A DNA stretch of 64,000 nt, taken from NCBI RefSeq assembly GCF_006152065.1, contig NZ_VDFW01000004.1, positions 275,207 through 339,206 on the forward strand, given 5' to 3'. Within the stretch, counting starts at the first letter, position 1. Each line of letters starts with the position of its first letter. A program made the position numbers and the translations under genes. This DNA is from Amycolatopsis alkalitolerans. Lineage in GTDB: Bacteria > Actinomycetota > Actinomycetes > Mycobacteriales > Pseudonocardiaceae. The notes below the pieces were generated by a model. The model saw nothing but the letters and a program-made list of their open reading frames with translations. It was not told where the DNA came from and did not search any database. Shown here piece by piece: positions 52,127 to 60,325 of the stretch.

Positions 52127-53449
52127 GTGACACGACTCGTGGTGGTGGGCGGCGGGGCCGCCGGCATGTCGGCGGCGACCGCGGCCCGGCGTACCGACCC
52201 GGCCCTCGACGTGACCGTCTTCGAGGCGGGCGACCACGTGGCCTACGGCATGTGCGGCATCCCCTACTACCTCGGCGGTGTCGTGGATCGGGCGGAGCGT
52301 CTGCTCGCCTATCCCCCGGATGAGTTCCTGGCGCGGGGCATCGAGCTGCGGCTCGGCACGCCCGTGACCGGGATCGAGGCGAACCACGTGCGGACCGCAG
52401 CCGGCGAGATGGTCGGCTTCGACGCGCTGGTGCTGGCGGCCGGCGCGGAGCCGGTCGTGCCGCGCCTGCCCGGGCTGGACGACCCCCGGGTGTTCACCGT
52501 GCGCGCCTTGGCCGACGCCATCCGGATGCGCGAGCTGCTCGACGCCGGTGTCCGCCGCGCGCTGGTGGTGGGCGCGGGATACGTCGGGCTGGAGGCGGCC
52601 GAGGCACTCGTCGAGCGCGGCGCCGAGACCACCGTGGTCGAGGCGCTCCCGCAGGTACTGTCCACAGTGGATGATCCGGTGGCGGAGCTGGTGGCCGGGG
52701 AGCTGCGCCGGCACGTCCGCCTGCTGCCGGGCAGGAGGCTGGGCGGTATCCAGCCGCACGCCGACCGGCTCACTGCGGTCATCGGAGACGAGCACGGCGA
52801 GGAACGCCTGGACGTCGACCTCGTGGTGGTCGCCGTCGGAATCCGCCCGGCGACCGCGCTGCTCGCGGCGGCGGACCGGCTGCCGAGCGGCGAGCTCCTC
52901 GTCGACGACCACATGCGGACCAGCGTGCCCGACGTGTTCGCGGCCGGGGACTGCGTCGCCCACCACCATCGCGTGCTCGGCAGGCCCGCCCCGATGCCGC
53001 TCGGCCCGGCGGCCAACAAGACGGGCCGGGTCGCGGGCATGGTCGCGGCGGGCGGCGACGCGAGCTTTCCCGGCGTGGTGGGCACCGCCGCGGTCAAGGT
53101 GTTCGAGCTGCACGTCGCGCGAACCGGCCTGAGCCTCACCGAAGCGCACGCGGCCGGGATCGCGGCTGTGGCGACCGACGCGCAGTCCCGGTCCCGCGCC
53201 AAGTACTACCCGGGCAGTGAACCCCTGTTCGTCCGCCTGGTGCACGAGCCGGGCGGGCGGCTGCTCGGTGCCCAGATGGCTGGGCGGGACGGCGTGGCGA
53301 AACGGATCGACGTGGTCGCCACCGCGCTGTACGCCGGGCTCGGCATCGCCGACCTGACCCGGCTGGATCTCAGTTACGCCCCACCGTTCGCGCCGGTCTA
53401 CGACCCGGTCGCGGTCGCCGCACAGCGCGGCGGGAAGCGAGGTAGATGA
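52127..53449 (+). CDS. CoA-disulfide-reductase-like flavoprotein (possible CoM-disulfide reductase)
   Basis: 440 residues from GTG 52127, six bases after AGGAGG. VVVGGGAAGMSAA near 5-17, the single redox cysteine C43 in YGMCGIPYYLGG (as in CoA-disulfide reductase and NADH oxidase), VGAGYVGLEAAEALV for NAD(P)H near 150, FAAGDC near 275, and SYAPPFAPVYDPV at the C-terminus. In this island a likely role is to keep CoM reduced (CoM disulfide or CoM-CoA mixed disulfide), or to supply the final reduction of CoM synthesis. Both are inference. Similar reductases are reported near ethene-degradation genes. Confidence 0.82.
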   Translation: MTRLVVVGGGAAGMSAATAARRTDPALDVTVFEAGDHVAYGMCGIPYYLGGVVDRAERLLAYPPDEFLARGIELRLGTPVTGIEANHVRTAAGEMVGFDALVLAAGAEPVVPRLPGLDDPRVFTVRALADAIRMRELLDAGVRRALVVGAGYVGLEAAEALVERGAETTVVEALPQVLSTVDDPVAELVAGELRRHVRLLPGRRLGGIQPHADRLTAVIGDEHGEERLDVDLVVVAVGIRPATALLAAADRLPSGELLVDDHMRTSVPDVFAAGDCVAHHHRVLGRPAPMPLGPAANKTGRVAGMVAAGGDASFPGVVGTAAVKVFELHVARTGLSLTEAHAAGIAAVATDAQSRSRAKYYPGSEPLFVRLVHEPGGRLLGAQMAGRDGVAKRIDVVATALYAGLGIADLTRLDLSYAPPFAPVYDPVAVAAQRGGKRGR

Positions 53450-53452
53450 CCT

Positions 53453-54373
53453 ATGGGCCTGCATCCCCACCGGGACAAGCGGGTGCCGCTACGCCACGCG
53501 GCGGCACACGTCACCGACGGCGCCACCGTGGCACTCGGCGGTGGCCTGTCCGCCCGACTGCCAATGGCGCTGGTCCGCGAACTGGTCCGGCAGCGGCGCC
53601 GGGAGCTGCACGTCGTCGGCTCGGCGCACTCCATCGACGTGGATCTCCTGGTCGCGGCCGGCGCGGTGCGCCGCTGCGAAGAGAGCTACGTCGGCTTCGA
53701 GCAGGACCTCGGCCTCGCGCCCGCCTACCGGGCGGCGGCGCAGGCGGGCACTATCGAGATCGCTGAAAGCTGCTGCGTCACCATGCTCACCCAGCTGCGC
53801 GCCGCCGAGATGGGCCTGCCGTTCCTGCCGGTGCGCGGCGTGCGGGGCTCGGACATCCTCACGCTGCACCCGGAGTACGCCCAGGTGACCTGCCCGTTCA
53901 CCGGTGAGGTGCTGGTCGCGGTGCCGGCGTTGCGGCCCGACGTCGCGCTGCTGCACGCGCCGTTCGGCGACCGCTACGGCAACCTGCACCTCGAGCAGCC
54001 GTACGTGCTCGACGAGCGGTTCGCCGGCGCGTCGCGGGTGGTCGTGGCCACCGTCGACCGGGTGGTGCCCACCGACGAGGTCGTGGCCGCGGGCGTCACG
54101 ATCCCGGCACATCTGGTGGCCGCGCTGGCGGAGGTCCCGTTCGGGGCGCACCCGTGCTCCAGCTACCCGAACTACGCCTATGACCGGGCGCACCTCGCCG
54201 AGTACGCCGGTGCCGCGCAACGCGGCGATGACGCGCTGGTCAAGTACCTGCGCACCTACGTCTACGACGCGGAGTCCGAAGAGGACTACCGGCATGCGGT
54301 CGGCGCCGCGCGGCTGCGCGAGCTGTCCGCTTGGGGCGAGTCCACGCAGGCATGGAAGGAGTTGTTCCGGTGA
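53453..54373 (+). CDS. CoA-transferase family I, subunit A (IpdA/GctA-like)
   Basis: 306 residues, start three bases after the flavoprotein stop. Family I CoA-transferase fold: VTDGATVALGGGLSARLPMALVRELV near 20-45, RGSDILTLHPEYAQVTCPFTGEVLVAVPALRPDVALLHA near 135-175, and FGDRYGNLHLEQPY. It resembles glutaconate/IpdA-type alpha subunits more than succinyl-CoA:3-oxoacid transferase. It could activate acetoacetate from KPCC, or a CoM-substituted acetate. Overlaps subunit B by four bases. Confidence 0.82.
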   Translation: MGLHPHRDKRVPLRHAAAHVTDGATVALGGGLSARLPMALVRELVRQRRRELHVVGSAHSIDVDLLVAAGAVRRCEESYVGFEQDLGLAPAYRAAAQAGTIEIAESCCVTMLTQLRAAEMGLPFLPVRGVRGSDILTLHPEYAQVTCPFTGEVLVAVPALRPDVALLHAPFGDRYGNLHLEQPYVLDERFAGASRVVVATVDRVVPTDEVVAAGVTIPAHLVAALAEVPFGAHPCSSYPNYAYDRAHLAEYAGAAQRGDDALVKYLRTYVYDAESEEDYRHAVGAARLRELSAWGESTQAWKELFR

Positions 54374-55200
54374 CGTACACACTCGACGAGTGGTTCGTGG
54401 CACTGCTGGCCAGGACGATCCGCCCCGGCGAGACCGTGTTCCACGGCTTCGGCAGCCCGTGCGCGCAGGTGGCGATGCACGTGGCCCGCCGGACCCACGC
54501 CCGGGACATGGTGTTGGTCGAGGGCGCCACGTACGCGATCAACCCGGACCCGCCGTTCATCCCACCCACTGGCAACGACGAGAGCCTGCGCCGGGGCGCG
54601 GTCTACAGCATGCGGTTCGAGGAGTTCTTCGACGCGGCGATGCGCGGCGACGTGGACCGGATGTTCCTCTCCGGTGGGCAGATCGACGGCTACGGCAACA
54701 CCAACGTCACCGCGATCGGCGGCGCCGACCGGCCGAAGGTCAAGCTCGGGGGTGGCGGGGGCGGCTGCAATCTCGCCGCGACGGTCGGCGCCCTGACCCT
54801 GTGGTGCACGCGGCATCGCTCCGGCCGGGCGTTGGTGCCGGCGTGCGACTTCAACACCGATATGGGCCATCGCACGTCGGCAGGAACCCGCGCCGAGCTG
54901 GGCTTTACCGGCAGCGGTCCGCAGTGGCTGGTCACGGAGCTCGGTGTGTTCGACTACGACGCCGACGGGCACGCCCGGTTGTGCCGCATCTTCCCGGACG
55001 TCACGGTCGACGAGGTGCGTGCCGCGACCGGGTTCGAGCTTCGTGTCGCGGGAGACCTGCGCCCGGTGTCGCCGCCGTCGGCGGCCGAGCTCGCCGCGCT
55101 GCGTGCCGTCGACTCGCTCGGCGTGCGCCGCACGGAGTTCGCGGAGCGGGAGCTGGCCCGCACCTTCGGCACGCCGGGTGAGACGAGCTGCGCATGCTGA
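54370..55200 (+). CDS. CoA-transferase family I, subunit B (IpdB/GctB-like)
   Basis: 276 residues from GTG at 54370, overlapping the subunit A stop (GTGA). Segments typical of the beta subunit are FHGFGSPCAQVAMHVARRTHA near 25-45, LVEGATYAINPDPP near 50-63, FLSGGQIDGYGNTNVTAIGG near 98-117 and LGGGGGGCNLAAT near 126-138. The glycine-rich oxyanion loop is intact. The classical catalytic Glu position is not obvious, as in IpdB-type proteins, some of which act as hydrolases, so transferase activity is not certain. Confidence 0.8.
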   Translation: MTYTLDEWFVALLARTIRPGETVFHGFGSPCAQVAMHVARRTHARDMVLVEGATYAINPDPPFIPPTGNDESLRRGAVYSMRFEEFFDAAMRGDVDRMFLSGGQIDGYGNTNVTAIGGADRPKVKLGGGGGGCNLAATVGALTLWCTRHRSGRALVPACDFNTDMGHRTSAGTRAELGFTGSGPQWLVTELGVFDYDADGHARLCRIFPDVTVDEVRAATGFELRVAGDLRPVSPPSAAELAALRAVDSLGVRRTEFAERELARTFGTPGETSCAC

Positions 55201-57212
55201 CAGACCCGCTCGACGCGGTGTTCGCACCGCGCCGAATCGCGGTGGTCGGCGCGTCCGACCGCCCGGGCACCGTCGGCCGGCTGGTGTGGGACAACCTGGC
55301 CGGGTTCCCCGGAGAGGTGGTCCCCGTCTCCCGGGCAGCCACCGTGGACGGCCGGCCGGCGTACCCGGACCTGACCGACGTACCGGGAGAGCTTGACCTC
55401 GTCGTCGTCGCGGTGGCCGCGGACGCGGTCCCCGAGGTGATCCGTTCGGCGGCCGCGCGCGGACTACCCGCCGCGGTGTTGCTGAGCGCCGGGTTCGCCG
55501 AGACCGGGCCCGCCGGCGCCGCACTGCAGCGCGAGACCGTCGACGCGGCCCGCGCCGGCGGGGTCCGCCTGGTCGGGCCGAACTGCTTCGGCGTGCAAAA
55601 CTGCGATCTGCCGCTCAACGCCTCCATCGCCGCCGGGCTGCCCCCGGGCGGCGGGATCAGCCTGGTGACGCAGTCCGGCTCGTACGGGATGGCCGCGCAC
55701 ACGCTCGGCCGTGAGGAGTCGATCGGGTTCGCCAAGGTCTACGCCGCCGGGAACGCGGCCGACCTCACCGCGACCGACGTGCTCCGGTACCTCGCCGACG
55801 ACCCGGCGACGACCGTGATCTGCCTGCTGCTGGAGTCCATTCCGGACCCCAGGGATTTCCTCGCGGTGGCCAGGACCGCCGCGTCGGCCAAGCCGGTGCT
55901 GGCCACCGTCACCGGCCGCAGCGCGTCCGGCCGCCGCGCGGCGGCCTCCCACACGGCGTCGCTCGCGGGCGACGATGCGCTACGCGACGCCCTGCTGCGC
56001 CAGGCCGGGGTCGTGCGCACTCGCACCGGGCTTGGCATGCTCGACGCCGCCCGGCTCCTCGCCGCACAACCGTTGCCCACCGGGCCGCGGGTCGGGGTGG
56101 TGACGAACTCCGGCGGAACCGGCGTCGAGTTGGTTGACCTGCTCACCGACGAGGGGTTGTCGGTGCCGGAGCTCAGCCCGGGGCTGCGGGCGAGGCTCGC
56201 CGAGCTGCTGCCGCCGTACGCGAGCACGGCGAACCCGGTCGACATCACACCGGTGTGGCGGCGGTTCCCCGAGCTGTACCCTGCGGCGCTCCGGCTGCTC
56301 GCCGAGTCGGGCGAGGTGGACGTGCTGGTGCCGGTACTGCTCGCGCGCGCTGCGTCGACCGAGGTGGCCGAGGCGCTGCTGGACCCGGTAGCGGGGCTCG
56401 CGGTGCCGGTGTACCCGTGCTGGGTGGCCGGCCGGGGGCAGCAGGCGGCCGCGGACCTGTTGCAGGCGGGCGGTGTGCCGTGCCTGCCGTGGCCCGAGCG
56501 GGCCGCCGCGGCCGTCGGCGCCGCGGTCCGCTCAGCGGCCGGCCTGACCTCGACGGCGTCCCGGGCCGAGCCCGCGCGGGTTGACGGCCCGCCGTCTCGG
56601 AGACCGGTACCCGAGCGGCCGGAGGAGGTCCCGGACTTCCTGCGCGGGGCCGGGATCCCGGTCGTGGACACCGTTCGCTGCTCCTCGCCGGAGGAGGCCG
56701 CGGCGGCCGCCGCACGGCTCGGCGGCGACGTGGTGCTGAAGCTCGACGTGCCGCACAAGACCGACGTCGGCGGCGTGCGGCTGTCTCCCATGGACGTGCG
56801 TGCGGCCGCCGCCGAGCTGCTCGTCCTGCCGTGCCGCGCCCCGCTGCTCGTGCAGCCGCGCCGGCACGGGTTGGAGCTGGTGGTCGGCGCCACCCGCGAG
56901 CCCGGGTACGGCCCGGTCGTCATGGTCGGGCTGGGCGGTGTGCACGTCGAGGTGCTTGGAGACGTCCGGTTCGCGCTCGCCCCGGTCACCGCGGCCGAGG
57001 CACACGACCTGCTGCGGTCGCTGCGCGGCGCCGCGCTGCTCGACGGGGTCCGCGGCGCGCCACCCGTCGACGTCACCGCGGTCGCCGAGCTCGTCGCCAC
57101 CGTCAGCAGGCTGATGACGGACCATCCGCCGGTGACCGGGCTGGACCTCAACCCCGTGCTGGCGGGCCCGCACGGGTGCGTCGCCGTTGACTGGCACCTG
57201 CGCGTGCGCTGA
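55194..57212 (+). CDS. NDP-forming acyl-CoA synthetase (acetate-CoA ligase family)
   Basis: 672 residues. CoA-binding domain (about 1-130: FAPRRIAVVGASDRPGTVGRLVWDN), ligase-CoA domains (about 130-440, GPNCFGVQNCDLPLNAS, LVTQSGSYGMAA, and phosphohistidine region ASHTASLAGDDALRDALLRQAG near 245), and a C-terminal ATP-grasp domain (about 460-672: DFLRGAGIPVVDTV, LKLDVPHKTDVGGVRL). It overlaps the previous gene by seven bases. It interconverts an acid plus CoA plus ATP/GTP with acyl-CoA plus NDP. Candidate substrates are acetoacetate or acetate, or a CoM-linked acid. Confidence 0.85.
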   Translation: MLTDPLDAVFAPRRIAVVGASDRPGTVGRLVWDNLAGFPGEVVPVSRAATVDGRPAYPDLTDVPGELDLVVVAVAADAVPEVIRSAAARGLPAAVLLSAGFAETGPAGAALQRETVDAARAGGVRLVGPNCFGVQNCDLPLNASIAAGLPPGGGISLVTQSGSYGMAAHTLGREESIGFAKVYAAGNAADLTATDVLRYLADDPATTVICLLLESIPDPRDFLAVARTAASAKPVLATVTGRSASGRRAAASHTASLAGDDALRDALLRQAGVVRTRTGLGMLDAARLLAAQPLPTGPRVGVVTNSGGTGVELVDLLTDEGLSVPELSPGLRARLAELLPPYASTANPVDITPVWRRFPELYPAALRLLAESGEVDVLVPVLLARAASTEVAEALLDPVAGLAVPVYPCWVAGRGQQAAADLLQAGGVPCLPWPERAAAAVGAAVRSAAGLTSTASRAEPARVDGPPSRRPVPERPEEVPDFLRGAGIPVVDTVRCSSPEEAAAAAARLGGDVVLKLDVPHKTDVGGVRLSPMDVRAAAAELLVLPCRAPLLVQPRRHGLELVVGATREPGYGPVVMVGLGGVHVEVLGDVRFALAPVTAAEAHDLLRSLRGAALLDGVRGAPPVDVTAVAELVATVSRLMTDHPPVTGLDLNPVLAGPHGCVAVDWHLRVR

Positions 57213-57232
57213 GGGCCAACCCCGGCGAGAAC

Positions 57233-57278
57233 CTCGTCCCGCCAGGACAAGGAAGTTCCGCCGTCTGTTGCCTACCGT
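57233..57278 (+). promoter_or_regulatory. CoM-island operator and promoter before the CoM-synthesis operon
   Basis: CTCGTCCCGCCAGGACA (57233-57249) is followed after 23 bases by TACCGT (57273-57278), which is the same hexamer and nearly the same geometry as at the other island promoters. The leader to the GTG at 57310 is about 25 bases and includes GGAGG. Confidence 0.65.
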
Positions 57279-57309
57279 CGATCAAGAACCCATATTCTGG
57301 AGGCGCAGC

Positions 57310-58083
57310 GTGGCGAACAGTCCGGGTTTCCTCGACCTGCCCGAAAGAGCGGTCAAACCGCGGGCACGCGGTATCACCCACGTGCTCGACAAGGGCCTGA
57401 CACCGGCGGCGACTGACGCGCTGCTGTCTCAGGTCGCGCATCTGATCGACATTGTGAAGGTGGGCTGGGGCATCGGCTACGTCGACCCCACCCTGTCCCG
57501 GCGGGCCGCGGCGTGCGCGGCCGCGGGTGTGTCGGTCTGTCTCGGCGGCACGCTGCTGGAGGTGGCTGCCCGGCAGGGCCGGGTGGACGAGCTGCGGTCG
57601 TGGGCGCTGTCCGTCGGCATCACCCACCTCGAAGTCTCCAACGGGCTCTGCCTGCTCGACCCAGACGACAAGCTTGCCCTGATCAAGGAGCTCTCCGGGC
57701 AGTTCACCGTGCTTGCCGAGACCGGCGCCAAGGACGGCACCCGGCCGGTACACGCCCGGCAGTGGGCCGAGGAGATGGCGCGCGACCTCGACGCGGGTGC
57801 GCGCTGGGTGGTCGCCGAGGGGCGCGAGAGCGGCACGGTCGGCCTCTACCGGTCCGACCAGAGCATACGCGAGGACGTAGTCGCGGCTGTGGTCGACCGC
57901 GTAGGCCCGGAGAACCTGATCTTCGAGGCACCAACGAAGGCACAGCAGACGTGGTTCGTCCGCGCGCTCGGGGCCGACGTGAGCCTCGGCAACGTCGAAC
58001 CGTCGGCGGTGCTGCCGCTGGAAACGCTCCGGCTGGGACTGCGCGCGGACACCGCCGCGACGACCGTCGGAGCGTTCGGATGA
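57310..58083 (+). CDS. xcbB1: Phosphosulfolactate synthase (ComA/XcbB1-type)
   Basis: 257 residues from GTG 57310, six bases after GGAGG. TIM-barrel of the PSL synthase family: THVLDKGLTP near 22-31, DIVKVGWGIGYVDP near 45-58, CLGGTLLEVAARQG near 78-91, THLEVSNGLCLL near 106-117, VLAETGAKDG near 136-145, and VVAEGRESGTVGLY near 168-181. Adds sulfite to phosphoenolpyruvate to give 2-phospho-3-sulfolactate, the first committed step of CoM synthesis in bacteria and methanogens. Leads a tightly overlapping five-gene operon. Confidence 0.92.
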   Translation: MANSPGFLDLPERAVKPRARGITHVLDKGLTPAATDALLSQVAHLIDIVKVGWGIGYVDPTLSRRAAACAAAGVSVCLGGTLLEVAARQGRVDELRSWALSVGITHLEVSNGLCLLDPDDKLALIKELSGQFTVLAETGAKDGTRPVHARQWAEEMARDLDAGARWVVAEGRESGTVGLYRSDQSIREDVVAAVVDRVGPENLIFEAPTKAQQTWFVRALGADVSLGNVEPSAVLPLETLRLGLRADTAATTVGAFG

Positions 58084-58982
58084 TCCCCGAGCCGAGGGCC
58101 AACCACATCACGCGGCCCTACCGGGGACTGTCGGTGCAGGAGGTGGCGGTGCCGCTGACCGAGCCGGCGATCAGCGCGCTGCTGACCGGCCGGGAGGTGT
58201 ACCGGCGCACCGAGTTCCTCGTGCTGCGCAACGGTTCGGACGCGGCCCTGGTGGCGGTGCGGGCGCGCGAACGGGAGTCGTTGTTCTCGCCTGTCGCCGA
58301 ACTGCGCGTGCTGTCCACTCCGGACACGACGGTGTGGGTGGACGATCCGTCGGTCGACGTCGGCAACGCCACCGCGCTCGCCGCGGCCGCGGCGGCACAC
58401 CGCGCCGACGGCGCGCTGGCCTACGTGGTGCGCGGGCGGTTCGAGCACGTGAACGTGATCTGGCGGCCCGCTCCGGTGCGGCTGCGGGTCGCCGAGGTGG
58501 TGCCGCCGGAGCCGCCCAAGCTCTTCGCCATGGCGCAGCAGGCGATCGCGTTCGACGAGGACCTGCCCCCGATCGAGCTGGTGCTGGACGCCGTGGACAT
58601 CCGCGAGCTCGCCGACGCGCGCCGGGCGGCGCACTACCTGCTGCCCTGCCGGGGAAGCGGGGTCGAGCTGCCCGGCGCGGTCAGCTTCCTCGATACGCGG
58701 CCCGCCGAGCGGGCGGACTGGCTGCTGATCGGCTGCGAGCGCAGCAGGCAGTTCCACCGCCACTTCTACGGCGACGAGCCGGCCACGGTGGACCTGTGCC
58801 CACGGGCCAGGGCGGTGGGCGACGACCTCCTGCTCACCAAGTGCTGCCTGCGCGAGCGGGGCATCGAGGTCGCCGGCAACGTCGCCGTCGTGCCATGGGG
58901 ATCCACCATGGACGAGGTACGGGCCGCGCTGCGCCGGCTGTGTGGCGTGGCCGAGGCCGCGTTCGCGGAGCCGGCCCGATGA
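58080..58982 (+). CDS. Uncharacterised Cys/His-rich protein in the CoM-synthesis operon
   Basis: 300 residues; ATG overlaps the PSL synthase stop (ATGA) and its own stop overlaps the next gene, so it is translated as part of the set. I do not recognise the family. The N-terminal half is a beta-rich domain (RRTEFLVLRNGSDAALVAVRA, TTVWVDDPSVDVG). The C-terminal half concentrates cysteines and histidines: H185, C190 (LLPCRGSG), C219 (LIGCERSRQFHRHF) with H226/H228, C240 (DLCPRAR), C255-C256 (LTKCC), C288. That pattern suggests a metal or Fe-S site or redox thiols. It is not ComB-like. Possible roles are the thiolation or reduction step of CoM synthesis. Confidence 0.8.
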   Translation: MIPEPRANHITRPYRGLSVQEVAVPLTEPAISALLTGREVYRRTEFLVLRNGSDAALVAVRARERESLFSPVAELRVLSTPDTTVWVDDPSVDVGNATALAAAAAAHRADGALAYVVRGRFEHVNVIWRPAPVRLRVAEVVPPEPPKLFAMAQQAIAFDEDLPPIELVLDAVDIRELADARRAAHYLLPCRGSGVELPGAVSFLDTRPAERADWLLIGCERSRQFHRHFYGDEPATVDLCPRARAVGDDLLLTKCCLRERGIEVAGNVAVVPWGSTMDEVRAALRRLCGVAEAAFAEPAR

Positions 58983-60325
58983 GTGCCCATCCGGCCGACT
59001 CGCGGATCTACGGCCACCTCTGGGCGACCCCGGAAGCCCGCGCGCTGTTCGACGACGAGGGCAGGACCCAGTCCTGGCTGGACATCCTGGCGGCACTCAC
59101 CCGCGCGCAGGCGGCGCTCGGGGTCGTCCCGGCATCGGCCGCGGACACGATCGGGCGGTACGCGGACGTGTCGCTGGTGGACCTGGACCAGGTGGCGTTC
59201 GAGACGCGTGAGACGGGCCACTCCACGCTCGGGTTGATCCGCGTGCTGCGGCGCGTCCTGCCCGAGTCCGCCCGCGAGTGGGTCTACTACGGCGCAACCG
59301 TGCAGGACATCACCGATACCTGGACGGCGATCGTGATGCGCGCCGTCGGCGACATGCTGGTGCGCGACCTGTCGAACGTGCGCGACCACGCGCTCGATCT
59401 CGCGCAGCGGTACCGGACGAGCCCCATGTGCGGCCGGACCCACGGCCAGCCGGGGCTGCCGGTCACCTTCGGCTTCAAGGCCGCGGTGTGGGCGGCGGAG
59501 CTGGACCGCACGCTGTGCCGGATCGCCGAGGGCAGGCGCCGGTGGGAGGTCGTGCAGCTCGGTGGGGCGCTCGGCACGATGGAGTTCTGGGGCGAGCGCG
59601 CGCTGCCACTGCTGGACCGGTTCGCCGCGGAGCTCGGCCTGGGGGCACCGGAGATCCCCTGGCTCACCGCCAGGGACCGGGTCGCGGAGTTCGTGTGGGT
59701 GCTCGCGGCCGGCTCGGCCACGATCGCCAAGATCGGCAACGAGGTCTACCAACTGCAGCGGCCCGAGCTGGGCGAGGTGCGCGAGGCCTCCGTCCGCGGC
59801 ACGGTCGGCTCGATCACCATGCCGCACAAGCGTAACCCGGAGCTTTCGGAGCACCTGGTCACACTGTCCAAAGTGGTCCGCGCGCAGGCGGGCCTTGCCA
59901 TCGAGGGCATGGTGTGCGAGCACGAGCGCGACGCCCGGTCCTGGAAGGCCGAGTGGGCGCTGTTGCCCGAGGCCTGCCTCGCGGCCGCGGCGGCCGCATC
60001 GCTGGGTGACCGCATGCTCGCCGGGCTGCGCGTTGACGAGTCGCGCATGCGCCGCAATCTCGAGGCACAACGCGGCTACCCGATGTCCGAGCCCGTGATG
60101 CGCGCGCTCGCGAGCCGGCTCGGCAAACACACCGCCCACGAGATCGTGTACGAGGCGGCGATGGCCGGCCTCGAACGCGGCGACGACTTCCGCACGGCGC
60201 TGCGGGCCGATCCGAGGCTGGACGTGCTGGGGGATGCCGAGCTGGACCGGCTCCTCGACGTCGACGGCGCGCTCGGCGCCGCACCCGCACTGGTCGACCG
60301 GGTCCTCGAAAGGACGAAGCGATGA
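58979..60325 (+). CDS. Aspartase/fumarase-superfamily lyase, adenylosuccinate-lyase-like (XcbC1/XcbD1-type)
   Basis: 448 residues. Superfamily regions C1 GATVQDITDT near 105-114, GRTHGQPGLPVTFG near 152-165 with the histidine H155 kept, and C3 signature GSITMPHKRNPE at 277-288, with S278 in the catalytic serine place and Ile replacing the second serine of GSSxMP. Given the operon, it is not a purine enzyme. The likeliest role is elimination of phosphate from phosphosulfolactate to give sulfoacrylate, the reaction shown for XcbC1 of Xanthobacter. Assignment between this gene and the second lyase is tentative. Confidence 0.8.
   Translation: MSAHPADSRIYGHLWATPEARALFDDEGRTQSWLDILAALTRAQAALGVVPASAADTIGRYADVSLVDLDQVAFETRETGHSTLGLIRVLRRVLPESAREWVYYGATVQDITDTWTAIVMRAVGDMLVRDLSNVRDHALDLAQRYRTSPMCGRTHGQPGLPVTFGFKAAVWAAELDRTLCRIAEGRRRWEVVQLGGALGTMEFWGERALPLLDRFAAELGLGAPEIPWLTARDRVAEFVWVLAAGSATIAKIGNEVYQLQRPELGEVREASVRGTVGSITMPHKRNPELSEHLVTLSKVVRAQAGLAIEGMVCEHERDARSWKAEWALLPEACLAAAAAASLGDRMLAGLRVDESRMRRNLEAQRGYPMSEPVMRALASRLGKHTAHEIVYEAAMAGLERGDDFRTALRADPRLDVLGDAELDRLLDVDGALGAAPALVDRVLERTKR

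Noticed and set aside
58080..58982. 2-phosphosulfolactate phosphatase (ComB)
   Set aside because: No ComB motifs or length match. The bacterial route removes phosphate by a lyase, and this protein's Cys/His cluster is unlike ComB.
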